64,000 nucleotides of DNA from Grimontia kaedaensis (GTDB lineage Bacteria > Pseudomonadota > Gammaproteobacteria > Enterobacterales > Vibrionaceae). The stretch is from positions 1,054,001 through 1,118,000 of the forward strand of contig NZ_CP082276.1 in the NCBI RefSeq assembly GCF_023746615.1. Direction: 5' to 3'. Position 1 is the first letter of the stretch. Every line of letters starts with the position of its first letter. Positions 53,594 to 62,663 of the stretch are shown here, piece after piece. A program made the position numbers and the translations under genes. The notes under the pieces were generated by a model. The model ran no database searches and was not told where the DNA came from. It saw nothing but the letters and a program-made list of their open reading frames with translations.

Positions 53594-54529
53594 ATGATTT
53601 CGCTGATAAAAAAGCGGCTGATCCAGCTTGTTCTTGTAGCGTGGGGGGTTGGCACCCTCACGTTCATTATGATGAGGAGCCTGCCGGGTGACATGGCGTA
53701 TCGCATTGCCGCCAGTCGTTATGGTCAGGATAATGTGGATTCTAACGCCGCAGAGTTAGTGCGTAATGAACTTAACCTCGACCAAGGCTGGTTTAGCAGT
53801 TACGTCAGTTGGCTGACTGACTTGCTCCAGTTCAATCTTGGGAACTCTCTGGTGAGTGGTTTACCTGTGAGCGGTGAAGTCGCGCATCAATTGGGGCATT
53901 CGTTGTTGCTGGCAGTAGCAGGCATTTCCCTTTCTGTGCTGATTGCCATTCCCCTCGGTATCTGGTCTGCCAAAAAAGGGGGAGCCGTCAATACCACGCT
54001 TGTCTGGCTTTCGACCTTCACCAAAGCGTTGCCTGTTTTTGTGTTGGGTTTGGTGCTGATTTTGGTCTTCGCCATGAACTTCACGGTGCTTCCAGTCGCA
54101 GGTTTTGGGACCTGGCAGCATTTAGTCTTACCTGCCCTCACGCTCGCTATTAGCTTGGCCGCGGTATCTAACCGTGTCGTGCATGTCAGCGCACTCAAGG
54201 TGTTTCGTTCTTCCCTCTATCAATTTTCACGCATTAAAGGTTTAACCGAATCGCAGACGTTTTTGCGCCATGGCGTCCGCAATATGGCGGTGCCCGTGGT
54301 GGCGTTTATCGGCATTCAGTTAGTCGCTGTGATTGAAGGGATAGTGATGATTGAATCGCTATTCTCTTGGCCGGGCGTCGGGCACGGTTTAGCACACGCT
54401 ATTTTTGCCCGCGATATTCCCGTGATTCAGGGCTGTGCACTCACCATGGGAGTTTTGTTTGTAGCGTTGAATGGCCTGATTGATATCGCCTGCTATTTGA
54501 TTGATCCAAGGGGGCGACAAGAACAATGA
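53594..54529 (+). CDS. ABC importer permease (NikB/DppB-like)
   Basis: A 311-aa permease with six helices. Start LIKKRLIQLVLVAWGVGTLT, RSLPGD loop (MMRSLPGDMAYR), EAA-like cytoplasmic loop FSRIKGLTESQTFLRHGVRN, and IEGIVMIESLFSWPGVGHGL. It begins at or beside the end of the binding-protein gene (GTG 53588 or ATG 53594) and overlaps the next permease by ATGA, so the operon is tightly coupled. Confidence 0.9.
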   Translation: MISLIKKRLIQLVLVAWGVGTLTFIMMRSLPGDMAYRIAASRYGQDNVDSNAAELVRNELNLDQGWFSSYVSWLTDLLQFNLGNSLVSGLPVSGEVAHQLGHSLLLAVAGISLSVLIAIPLGIWSAKKGGAVNTTLVWLSTFTKALPVFVLGLVLILVFAMNFTVLPVAGFGTWQHLVLPALTLAISLAAVSNRVVHVSALKVFRSSLYQFSRIKGLTESQTFLRHGVRNMAVPVVAFIGIQLVAVIEGIVMIESLFSWPGVGHGLAHAIFARDIPVIQGCALTMGVLFVALNGLIDIACYLIDPRGRQEQ

Positions 54530-55335
54530 TTAAAACATTATCTGTCAGCCAAAAAGCAGGTATTTCGATCTTGTTGTTCCTGTTCGGCTTTTCACTATTG
54601 ACCGGTTTACTCTCGCCCTATTCAATTGACCAGCAGAATCTCTCGGCAACCTTGATGGCACCCAGCAGTGAGCATTGGCTCGGCACTGACCATTTTGGCC
54701 GCGACATGGCGACTCGATTAGCCAGCGCGATTGGCTTGTCTTTCTCGCTGAGCGTGTTGTGTGTCATCACCGCTTCCGTACTGGGTGTCAGTCTTGGTGT
54801 GCTTTCCGCCTGGGCTGGCGGCAAAGTGGAGCAAGTATTGGATATCATCGTCAATACGCTGTTGGCTTTGCCGGGATTGGTTCTGGTATTGCTGCTGGCT
54901 GCTATCGCTCCGGGCTCGTTCGTGATGCTGTACCTCGCTATCTCGCTGGTTCAGTGGGTTGAGTATTACCGAGTCACCCGCGCCATTACCCGCGCACAAG
55001 TGGGTAGCCCTGAAAGACAACTTTCCTCCATGATGGGGTTTGGGAAGTGGTATCAGTTTAAACGCCATATCCTGCCAGCCATTCTTCCTTCAGTAATGAC
55101 CATGGCAGCATTTGGAGGCGCTAACGCGGTTCTCATGATGGCATCGCTCGGCTTCGTTGCTGTCGGTATTCAACCGCCCCTTGCTGAACTTGGCTTAATG
55201 AGCGTCGAGCTATTCCCTTATTCCGTCAATTCCCCTTGGGCACTTGCGCAGCCATTGGTTGCCGTTGCACTGCTGGTTTTGGGTTTTCATCTACTTACGG
55301 GAGCAGGTCGTGAAACCGCTGATTCAACTGAATGA
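54526..55335 (+). CDS. ABC importer permease (NikC/DppC-like)
   Basis: A 269-aa permease with six helices. DPP-type C-permease marks: EHWLGTDHFGRDMATRLASA, and EAA loop (TRAQVGSPERQLSSMMGFGK). It overlaps its neighbours at both ends (4 bp upstream, 26 bp with the ATPase gene). Confidence 0.9.
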   Translation: MIKTLSVSQKAGISILLFLFGFSLLTGLLSPYSIDQQNLSATLMAPSSEHWLGTDHFGRDMATRLASAIGLSFSLSVLCVITASVLGVSLGVLSAWAGGKVEQVLDIIVNTLLALPGLVLVLLLAAIAPGSFVMLYLAISLVQWVEYYRVTRAITRAQVGSPERQLSSMMGFGKWYQFKRHILPAILPSVMTMAAFGGANAVLMMASLGFVAVGIQPPLAELGLMSVELFPYSVNSPWALAQPLVAVALLVLGFHLLTGAGRETADSTE

Positions 55336-56695
55336 TCTTTCAATAACGGTTGGAGATAACCTATTGATCCAACCCGTTTCGTTAACCTTGTATAAGGACA
55401 GGCCGTTAACGATTCTCGGTGAAACAGGTTCAGGAAAAAGTCTGTTAGCACAGGCCATTATTGGAACTTTACCCGAGACACTCTCTCAGCACGGCGACGT
55501 GGAAATTCTGGATCAACAGCTTGAAGGAGATGCGCTGAAAGCACTGTGGGGAAAGGAAATTATTATGCTGCCGCAAGAGCCTTGGCGGTCACTGGACCCG
55601 CTGATGCGCGGCTATCAACAGGTTTCAGAAGTGTATGAATGTGTGCACGGTAATAGTCCTGAAGCCGCTTTCAACATGGCTATTGAAGATCTCGATGCAG
55701 TCGGATTGAAAGAAAGTGCGATGAAAAGGCCGGGCGAACTTTCAGGCGGTATGGCTCAGCGTTTAGCCGTTGTCGCTGCGAAAGCTGGCGGCGCTAAACT
55801 CATTCTGGCTGATGAGCCCACCAAAGGTCTCGATGCCAGCCGTCGTGACGATATCACTCGCTTGCTTAGAGAAAGTGCTCAAGGTGGAGGTCTGCTGACC
55901 ATTACCCATGATATTGAAGTTGCCCGCCAGTTACAGGGAGACATCATGGTGATGAGAAGCGGTGAGCTACTGGAAAAAGGCACGGCATCTCAGGTACTTG
56001 AGAACCCTCAGCATGAGTACACCAAAGCACTGATAGCCGCTGACCCGTTGCATTGGAATAAACATACCGATGCCAATCCTTTCACTGATCCTGTGATTAG
56101 CGCTGAATCGCTATCCATTGGGCGGGGCGGCAAAGCACTGGCGGACGATTTGTCTTTCACACTCCATGCTGGAGAAGTGATGGGTGTTGTAGGTGACAGT
56201 GGGTGCGGCAAAAGCACCTTGGGCGATACCTTACTGGGTTTGCTGCCTGCCGTGAAAGGCTCTATCTCCAAACGGACGCCAAACACGGCACCTTATCAGT
56301 GGCAAAAATTGTTTCAGGACCCGCCCTCTGCGGTCACTTCGAGCGTCACCCTGGGTACTTTGCTGGAAGATTTGGTTTCGCTGCACAATCTCGATCGCAC
56401 CAAAATCCCGCCACTAATGGATAAGCTAAACCTCGCACCGGAATTACTCGAAAGGAACAGTCTTTCAGTTTCAGGTGGCGAGTTGCAGCGTTTTTCCATC
56501 ATGCGCGCGTTGTTGCTTGAGCCTGTGTTTTTGTTTGCTGACGAGCCGACATCGCGACTCGACCCTATCACCGCTATGGAGGTCACTGATGTGCTGATCA
56601 CTTTGGCAAAGGAACAAGGGTGTGCGCTTTTGCTTGTGAGTCATGACAAACACCTTGTCGAAAAGCGCTGTGATTCGGTGATTAAGATGAGCTAG
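55310..56695 (+). CDS. Fused double ABC ATPase (NikD-NikE-like)
   Basis: A 461-aa protein with two complete nucleotide-binding domains in one chain: Walker A GETGSGKS (37-44) and GDSGCGKS (about 295); signatures ELSGGMAQR and VSGGELQR; Walker B LILADEPT and FLFADEPT. Hence it replaces the separate NikD and NikE (or DppD/DppF). GTG 55310 follows GGGAGCAGGTC and overlaps the permease end by 26 bp. Second-domain Q-loop and H-loop (SHDKHLV) intact. Confidence 0.9.
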   Translation: MKPLIQLNDLSITVGDNLLIQPVSLTLYKDRPLTILGETGSGKSLLAQAIIGTLPETLSQHGDVEILDQQLEGDALKALWGKEIIMLPQEPWRSLDPLMRGYQQVSEVYECVHGNSPEAAFNMAIEDLDAVGLKESAMKRPGELSGGMAQRLAVVAAKAGGAKLILADEPTKGLDASRRDDITRLLRESAQGGGLLTITHDIEVARQLQGDIMVMRSGELLEKGTASQVLENPQHEYTKALIAADPLHWNKHTDANPFTDPVISAESLSIGRGGKALADDLSFTLHAGEVMGVVGDSGCGKSTLGDTLLGLLPAVKGSISKRTPNTAPYQWQKLFQDPPSAVTSSVTLGTLLEDLVSLHNLDRTKIPPLMDKLNLAPELLERNSLSVSGGELQRFSIMRALLLEPVFLFADEPTSRLDPITAMEVTDVLITLAKEQGCALLLVSHDKHLVEKRCDSVIKMS

Positions 56696-56722
56696 TCATT
56701 CAAATCTCCGACTCTTCCAACC

Positions 56723-56757
56723 AAACGGGGCGTGGTTTAATCGCCCCGTTTTTTCTC
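56723..56757 (+). terminator. ABC operon terminator
   Basis: Stem AAACGGGGCG/CGCCCCGTTT, 9-nt loop, then TTTTCTC. Confidence 0.9.
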
Positions 56758-57008
56758 TACAAGCCTTGCTCGCCATTGAACAGGTATCCGCTGCCTTTAT
56801 GCGTTGTAAGTTCCAATCCTATGATTTAATTATTGAAACATTCTCGATTTATCCACAATTGAGACCCGCTTCGAATATGCGTCTTTTCACCCAATGTTAA
56901 ATTCTCCGGTCGAATCCCTATGAAGTCAGGGAGACTTCAGCAACTCGCCTTTAGCCGTTGGATAACATCGAACTCTCCCACTCTTCCAAAATGACATGTG
57001 GTTTATCG

Positions 57009-57548
57009 ATGAAAAGACTCTTTGTTGCTTTACTCCTTTTTAGTTGCCATTCCTATGCTGACAACTACTTCTATGCAGGCTCTAGCCTTTCTGTTTACGA
57101 CGATACCAAGCTGGAATACAACGACCTTTCCGTTGATGAAAACAACGAGATGGGATTAAGTGGTTTTATCGGTTACGGTCTGGAAATTTCAACGGGCATG
57201 GAGCTTGGCCTGGAAGTAGAGTACCAACACCTCGGTAAAGCGGAATTCGCACAAGATGTTTCCATGGACGGCGAAGCCTACTATTTCAACCTAAGACCAA
57301 AATGGGTTGAGACAGGAAACAATCTATACAGTGCATTGATCCTGGGTGTCGGCGGTATTAAAGCCCAAACAGACATTTACGGTGTTTCCCGCTCACAAAC
57401 TGAGTTGGCTTATCAAGCAGGCTTCGAGCTGGGTTATATGTTCGACCAATTGGATGTTGGCATCGGTTACCGCTATCAGACCGGCGACTTCAATGATGTA
57501 GACCTGACTATTCAAGGCGTATTACTGACTGCACGTTATAACTTCTGA
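57009..57548 (+). CDS. Outer-membrane beta-barrel protein
   Basis: A 179-aa protein with signal peptide MKRLFVALLLFSCHSYA and eight-stranded barrel features: alternating strands (YFYAGSSLSVYDDT, GMELGLEVEYQHLG, LYSALILGVGGIKA, QAGFELGYMFDQLDVGIGYR) and a C-terminal aromatic end (LLTARYNF). It resembles OmpA/OmpX/OmpW-size porin-like proteins. ATG 57009 gives the signal peptide; the open frame extends to 56958. Not in an operon. Confidence 0.8.
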   Translation: MKRLFVALLLFSCHSYADNYFYAGSSLSVYDDTKLEYNDLSVDENNEMGLSGFIGYGLEISTGMELGLEVEYQHLGKAEFAQDVSMDGEAYYFNLRPKWVETGNNLYSALILGVGGIKAQTDIYGVSRSQTELAYQAGFELGYMFDQLDVGIGYRYQTGDFNDVDLTIQGVLLTARYNF

Positions 57549-57564
57549 ATCAAATCGTTTTAGG

Positions 57565-57603
57565 GTCAGATTCGGTCTGTTTTAACTGAGTCTGACTTGT
57601 TTT
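57565..57603 (+). terminator. Terminator hairpin
   Basis: Stem GTCAGATTC with GAGTCTGAC (one mismatch), followed by TTGTTTTG. Confidence 0.55.
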
Positions 57604-57640
57604 GATATCCACCCACCTATGAAGCCCTCTTCGATATTTG

Positions 57641-58138
57641 ATGAAGCCCGTTTTATCCAGCCATCGCCTAGAATTGCGCTCTCTCACTCACTCTGATGCC
57701 GATGATTTGTTCGAAGTTTATGGCAACGAACAAGTCATGGAGTTTGCGTCTGACCCGGTGTTCACCTCAATTGAAATGGTCCACCAAATGCTAGCCAGCG
57801 TTGCTCGATTGGAAGCCTCAGGGGAGTCTCTTGAGTGGGCGATTGTTGAGAAAGCTTCAAACAAAGTGATTGGTACATGCGGGTTGCACAACTTTAACCA
57901 AGCGCGCTCTAAATGCGAAGTCGGTTGTTTGTTACATCACGCTTATTGGAACAAGGGGTTGATGTCTGAAGCATTGCCGCTTCTATTTGGGTTTGCTGGC
58001 TCAGTGGGTGTTGAGGCGTTGATAGCTGATATCGATAAAGACAACGTTCGTTCCATTGCCCTATTCGAAAAACTTGGTTTTGAAGTCAGTGGAAAAGATT
58101 GCCAATTTGTACAATACCAAAAACATACCGGCAGATAA
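57641..58138 (+). CDS. GNAT acetyltransferase (RimJ/RimL-like)
   Basis: A 165-aa GNAT of the type that acetylates ribosomal N-termini or small amines. SHRLELRSLTHSDADDLFEV start, VIGTCGLHNFNQARSKCEVG, HHAYWNKGLMSEALPLLFGF (acetyl-CoA loop), DKDNVRSIALFEKLGFEVSG. The frame opens 3 bases earlier with TTG; ATG 57641 is taken. The gene's end is in a 10-bp inverted repeat (58125-58134/58151-58160). Confidence 0.85.
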   Translation: MKPVLSSHRLELRSLTHSDADDLFEVYGNEQVMEFASDPVFTSIEMVHQMLASVARLEASGESLEWAIVEKASNKVIGTCGLHNFNQARSKCEVGCLLHHAYWNKGLMSEALPLLFGFAGSVGVEALIADIDKDNVRSIALFEKLGFEVSGKDCQFVQYQKHTGR

Positions 58139-58211
58139 CCTGGTTGTTAACTGCCGGTATACTAGCTCGATGACCGAAGTCGCCTGAGCTGAGGAGGCTA
58201 ACTAGAATGAG

Positions 58212-59450
58212 TTATTTTTTCAGTTCATTCCTGACTGCCTGCATTTTATTACCAGAAAGGTATCCGTCCTTGTATTGTTTTAACGCTTTCAAGGTCGGAA
58301 GCTCAATCATTCTTACATCAGATGCTTCCATCGCGCTTTCAATGACTCGATGCAGTTTCGTTTCATTGTCGTCTTCATCACTCTGAACTTTCACGACAGT
58401 TTGGAAATAGACAGGGGCTTTTTTCTTTCCCTCTTTTAAATAGTTTTGGGCAACATAATAGATTGCATTAGTGTCATCAAAGAATGCGGCATTGTTATCT
58501 TTAGTTTCTTTATGTTCCAAACTGTTGTTACCAATAATGCAGTTGTCATTTTTACGGCATACATTGACAATTTTTCTCATTTTATCCTTAGCAAGCGGCC
58601 AGTCTTCTGTCAGTTTTTCACCTTCTGGTGGAGCAATCCCTGCATGGTTTGAATAGTCATTGAAGTGCGCACGGGCGACGGATACCCATGTATTTTCCCA
58701 TGCGTTTGCAACGATGTTTATTTGCTTTTTCTGGCAACTAAAGTCTTCTTCGAAGGTAAGTCCGGCAGACATCAGCACACCGATATTGGTTAAGCCATCT
58801 ACACGGTCCACATAGTTGTCACCATTCTCTGCACGGTGCATGTCGGCACTTTTCATCATGCAAGCCGTAATTGAGATCTCTCTCAGAATTTCATTACGCA
58901 CATGGTCTTCATCGTCTTCTGGCTTGGCATCAAACTCTTCAGCAAGTGCCTGATGTAACGCCTTATATTTGTCTAGAAACGCATCTTTCCAGAAGTGTGG
59001 CAAGTTACCATCTCGACCTTTTCCTACCTCAGCATAGGCAACGTAAGTCGACCCGATATCCGGGTTATCCAGGATATGGTCTGGGCTATACTGCCCAGCA
59101 AACACTCTTAACTTAGCGCCCAAATTCACATCGTTCGCTTCGTTATAGTCTTTGATGTCATTCAAGGCGTCTTCTATCAATTGGAAATCATAAACGCCAT
59201 CTTCCGGTTCCAGAATCGCCCACTCAGCCTGAATCACCACACCGTCTACATGCTTTGCCCAATCAGTAGGCTTGTTCCTATCGTTTTTACCGGGCTTATC
59301 GTAACCACTTCTTTCGCCAATCGATTTACCAACATCACCACGAGTGATAAAACCTTCCAGGATCGCTTTACTTGGTTCAGCCATAGCCGCACCTGAAACC
59401 AGTGTTACCAGTGCAACTCCAATTCGTAGTCCTTTACAAATATTGTCCAT
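58212..59450 (-). CDS. Secreted glycosidase-like TIM-barrel protein
   Basis: A 412-aa protein with signal peptide (GVALVTLVSGAAMA). VVIQAEWAILEPEDGVYDFQ followed by IEDAL resembles the WxxLEPExGxYDF motif at the first strands of GH42/GH5-like glycosidase barrels. Later, GAKLRVFAGQYSPDHI fits a second barrel strand. A catalytic Glu pair is not obvious, so activity is uncertain. GAGGGAATC before the ATG. Probably periplasmic or exported. No neighbours in operon. Confidence 0.6.
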   Translation of the reverse strand: MDNICKGLRIGVALVTLVSGAAMAEPSKAILEGFITRGDVGKSIGERSGYDKPGKNDRNKPTDWAKHVDGVVIQAEWAILEPEDGVYDFQLIEDALNDIKDYNEANDVNLGAKLRVFAGQYSPDHILDNPDIGSTYVAYAEVGKGRDGNLPHFWKDAFLDKYKALHQALAEEFDAKPEDDEDHVRNEILREISITACMMKSADMHRAENGDNYVDRVDGLTNIGVLMSAGLTFEEDFSCQKKQINIVANAWENTWVSVARAHFNDYSNHAGIAPPEGEKLTEDWPLAKDKMRKIVNVCRKNDNCIIGNNSLEHKETKDNNAAFFDDTNAIYYVAQNYLKEGKKKAPVYFQTVVKVQSDEDDNETKLHRVIESAMEASDVRMIELPTLKALKQYKDGYLSGNKMQAVRNELKK

Positions 59451-59733
59451 GATTCCCTCAAAAATATTATAAGTGCCAAAAACCTTTATATATGAGACGC
59501 CGTATCAGCATCGGGAATTATGAAACCACATTCAAAATGACATCTATTGATTCATTTTTGAGACAGCAAGAATCTAATATATTAGTTTAATATTTATGCC
59601 AAAAGGTCGCATAAATAGCCATCAAATTAATTATATTAAATCCAATATACATTTGGTTTTATAGATTCTAATAATCACTTCAGCACACTTTAATCGATTA
59701 AATATTCTCATCTAGTTTTCCGTTTATTATGTA
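59451..59733. other. AT-rich intergenic region, 283 bp
   Basis: Very AT-rich (many TTAATTAT and ATATTA runs), with no gene or strong hairpin. It probably holds the promoter of the glycosidase-like gene, and its composition is typical of H-NS-bound DNA. Confidence 0.45.
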
Positions 59734-60705
59734 TTATTTTTGATGCACAGGCGGTTGATAGTTTAATGACGCATCGTTTTTCATAAAAATATTGCTTGCC
59801 ACTAAGCTCCCGACACAAACAAACCCCAGCGCAGACATAGTCAGCATATCCGGCACTTCGTTGAAGATGGGGATCGCCAGCAAAGTCGCAATTACTGGTG
59901 TCGCACTGCCAAATGCCGCACTTCGCTCTGCCCCTAGCTGTTTAACGGCATACATATAAGTGCAAGACGACACTATCCCTGCCCCGACACCTTGCAACAA
60001 GGTATGGCTGAACACCTGCTGCCAAGGCCAACTTGATAGCGGGGTTTGATGCAGCGTACTCGGCAACCATCCAACAGTGACCGCCACAAACAGAACCAAG
60101 CAAGACATGATGGCTAACACGCCAGAACACGCGAGGGCATTGAGGTTTGCTACCCGCGCACTGATCGTGAAAATGGCCCACATCAAGCTACCTAATAGAA
60201 ATAACAAATGCCCTTTGGACTGCGCCCAGTCATAGGTGCCTTCCGAACTGCTTATATTGCTTACGAGAAACAGAGCCGTGCCTATCGCGATTGCAGCAAG
60301 TCCAAGTTTGCGGTGTGAGCTTAATGGTTGCTGATAAAAGAGCACGGCAATGGCGGTAACAAACAAAGGCAAGGTACCCGGCACGAGCGCACTACCGTGA
60401 GAGACTGGGACATATTGCATCGCGTTACTTGCCACCAAAAGATAAGGCAGTCCGCTGCCAACAAACATACCTAGCAAGTATTTGGAGGGAATCGCCGCTA
60501 TTTGTGCACGCGCTTTATAAACAAAGGGAGTCAGCAGAAAAGCAGGAACGAGAAAGCGCATGAGTGCCAGATCAGCAGGCAGAAAATCGGAATTCGCGCC
60601 GCCTTTTAACGAGAGAAAAAAGCCCGCCCACACTAAGAGGGTCGCCATCATCGCTAAATATCCCGTCGCTTTGTTAGTTGTTCTTTCCTTAGATGCTGCA
60701 ATCAT
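59734..60705 (-). CDS. EamA/DMT-family transporter
   Basis: A 323-aa exporter with about ten helices and two EamA repeats (LLVWAGFFLSLKGGANSDFL, final FGSATPVIATLLAIPIFNEV). Divergent from an Lrp/AsnC regulator 150 bp away, which probably controls it as an amino-acid exporter. Confidence 0.9.
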   Translation of the reverse strand: MIAASKERTTNKATGYLAMMATLLVWAGFFLSLKGGANSDFLPADLALMRFLVPAFLLTPFVYKARAQIAAIPSKYLLGMFVGSGLPYLLVASNAMQYVPVSHGSALVPGTLPLFVTAIAVLFYQQPLSSHRKLGLAAIAIGTALFLVSNISSSEGTYDWAQSKGHLLFLLGSLMWAIFTISARVANLNALACSGVLAIMSCLVLFVAVTVGWLPSTLHQTPLSSWPWQQVFSHTLLQGVGAGIVSSCTYMYAVKQLGAERSAAFGSATPVIATLLAIPIFNEVPDMLTMSALGFVCVGSLVASNIFMKNDASLNYQPPVHQK

Positions 60706-60853
60706 ATTCGTCCGAATGCTGTGTGTGAGCGATAAACGCTATTATCTTGCACATCAGTTGGTGTTAGTTGGCAATCTTTCACCTAGTTCACGCACACATT
60801 GATGTTTTCAGCTAATATTGAGTCAAAATTTGAAGAATAAAAGCGTACTTAAA

Positions 60854-61309
60854 ATGGATCGTATCGATAAACAACTTCTGGAATTAATGCAAAAAGACGC
60901 AAGGCTCACTACCGCAGAACTTGCGGAACTAGTTGGCCTATCGCCTTCACCGTGTGCAAGGCGTATCAAAAGGCTGGAAAAAGAAAGGATAGTCGCGGGA
61001 TACCACGCTTCATTAACGAGGGATAAAGTCGGCATCGCTATGACAATGTTTGTGGAAGTCAGCCTGAACAATCACCAAGTGACGTCAGTTGATGATTTTG
61101 AAAAAGCGATTGGTGATATGCAGGAAGTAGTCAGCTGTCATGTTGTTTCTGGCACTTATGACTATTTACTGGAAGTGGTAGCAAAAGACCTGAGCGGCTA
61201 TGAACAATTCACCCGAAAGCTGCAATGCCTGCAAAATGTGAAAGACATCCACACTCAACTGGCAATTCGCAAGGTGAAAGACCGTGGGGTATTGCCGATT
61301 TACGTCTAG
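60854..61309 (+). CDS. Lrp/AsnC-family regulator
   Basis: A 152-aa (151 after stop) feast/famine regulator: HTH (RLTTAELAELVGLSPSPCAR, RIKRLEKERIVAGYHA) and RAM ligand domain (VVSCHVVSGTYDYLLEVVAK). ATG 60854 (MDRIDKQLLELM) is the family start; the frame from 60818 is not needed. Divergent from the EamA exporter. Confidence 0.9.
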   Translation: MDRIDKQLLELMQKDARLTTAELAELVGLSPSPCARRIKRLEKERIVAGYHASLTRDKVGIAMTMFVEVSLNNHQVTSVDDFEKAIGDMQEVVSCHVVSGTYDYLLEVVAKDLSGYEQFTRKLQCLQNVKDIHTQLAIRKVKDRGVLPIYV

Positions 61310-61315
61310 CGATGA

Positions 61316-61837
61316 CTAAAGCGCAGATCGATAGTATTTCACTCGGCGATCTTTGCCCTGCATGCGATTGGTTCGAGTACCGGTATACTCCACACCCAGT
61401 TTGTTAATCACAGACTGGGACTGCTGATTCTCTTCCAGGTGCATGACCTCCAAATACTTCATGCCTAGGTGCTCTTTCGCAAAATCTATAAGCGCACGAG
61501 ACGCTTCAAGAGCATAGCCATTTCCCCAATAAGGTACGCCAATCCAGTAACCTAAAACGCCTACGCCTTCTTCAATGCTGGGAAAACTGACGGTACCGAT
61601 AAGTTGTTGATCGCTTTTCAATATGACCGCATAGACGACACCCTTTCCAGACTCCCATTTGGCTTGGTGAGTCGCTATCCAAGTCTTTGCCATGTTCAAT
61701 TCGTACGGATGGGGAATATTCGCGGTCATATCTGCGATGCGTTTTTCGCCCGCTAATTGAGCGACGATTTCACTATCTTCTTCTGCGAACGGACGAAGGG
61801 TGAGGCGTTCAGTATCAATGTTAGATTGGCTCTTCAA
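61316..61837 (-). CDS. GNAT acetyltransferase (RimJ/RimL-like)
   Basis: A 173-aa GNAT: TERLTLRPFAEEDSEIVAQL, GYWIGVPYWGNGYALEASRA (acetyl-CoA loop), EENQQSQSVINKLGVEYTGT. The start is a TTG at 61837; no ATG lies before the conserved region, so TTG is likely. Tail-to-tail with lrp, only 6 bp apart. Confidence 0.85.
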   Translation of the reverse strand: MKSQSNIDTERLTLRPFAEEDSEIVAQLAGEKRIADMTANIPHPYELNMAKTWIATHQAKWESGKGVVYAVILKSDQQLIGTVSFPSIEEGVGVLGYWIGVPYWGNGYALEASRALIDFAKEHLGMKYLEVMHLEENQQSQSVINKLGVEYTGTRTNRMQGKDRRVKYYRSAL

Positions 61838-62028
61838 TTTAAACCCACTCTTAACTCACCAATTTTTAGATGATTGTTCACTACCACAAAGAAAATGTAC
61901 ACCCGACTAGATAGATATCATCATTTGTTGTCCATTCGAATACCTCGGTATGGTTAAAAGCGACCGCGCGGTTCGCATTTACTGCCTTTTGCGGGCCACG
62001 CGCGCCAAAACCGAAAATGAGGATCGAT

Positions 62029-62613
62029 ATGATGAGCAAAGTAAAACAAGAAGTTGAACAAGCGAATCAAGAATACGTCGCGAATTTTGGGGATAAAGGA
62101 CAATTACAAATCCCACCCAGCCGAAAGTTTGCCGTTCTTACCTGCATGGACGCACGACTTGACCCCGCTAAATTCGCTGGGTTATCTGAAGGCGACGCGC
62201 ACGTCATTCGTAACGCGGGCGGAAGAGCCAGTGATGACGCCATTCGTTCATTGGCTTTATCACACAAACTGCTCGGAACCAATGAGTGGTTTGTTGTTCA
62301 TCACACCGATTGCGGCATGCAGAAATTTGATCAGAAAACCATGGGTGATTTGCTCGAAAAGAGCCTAAATACCGCCGTGCATAATGGTACCGAATGGGTC
62401 AACACAACCGAAGAAGGCGGTTCAGTCGAAGGACACTTTGTGAATTGGCTGACATTTAGTGATTTGGAAGCTAGTGTTGTTGAAGACGTAAAACGAATTA
62501 AATCAAGCTCTTTGGTGTCTAAAGATATTCCCGTTTATGGCTATGTCTTCGACTGCGAAACAGGAAGGTTGATAGAAGTCGAAGAGGCGACCAAAGCCGG
62601 CACAGCAATTTAA
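62029..62613 (+). CDS. Beta-class carbonic anhydrase
   Basis: A 194-aa zinc enzyme (CO2 + water to bicarbonate). Zinc ligands in TCMDARLDP (Cys, with Asp and Arg of the dyad) and VVHHTDCGM (His, Cys); NAGGRASDDAIRSLALS is the family core. It is of the short Mycobacterium Rv1284-like type. ATG 62029 with GAGG six bases before; a frame from 62017 also exists. Confidence 0.9.
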   Translation: MMSKVKQEVEQANQEYVANFGDKGQLQIPPSRKFAVLTCMDARLDPAKFAGLSEGDAHVIRNAGGRASDDAIRSLALSHKLLGTNEWFVVHHTDCGMQKFDQKTMGDLLEKSLNTAVHNGTEWVNTTEEGGSVEGHFVNWLTFSDLEASVVEDVKRIKSSSLVSKDIPVYGYVFDCETGRLIEVEEATKAGTAI

Positions 62614-62663
62614 GAGAATTTAAGCAGAGGTGGTGGTCTTTATGTGTTGCTCTTGGAAGTCAA

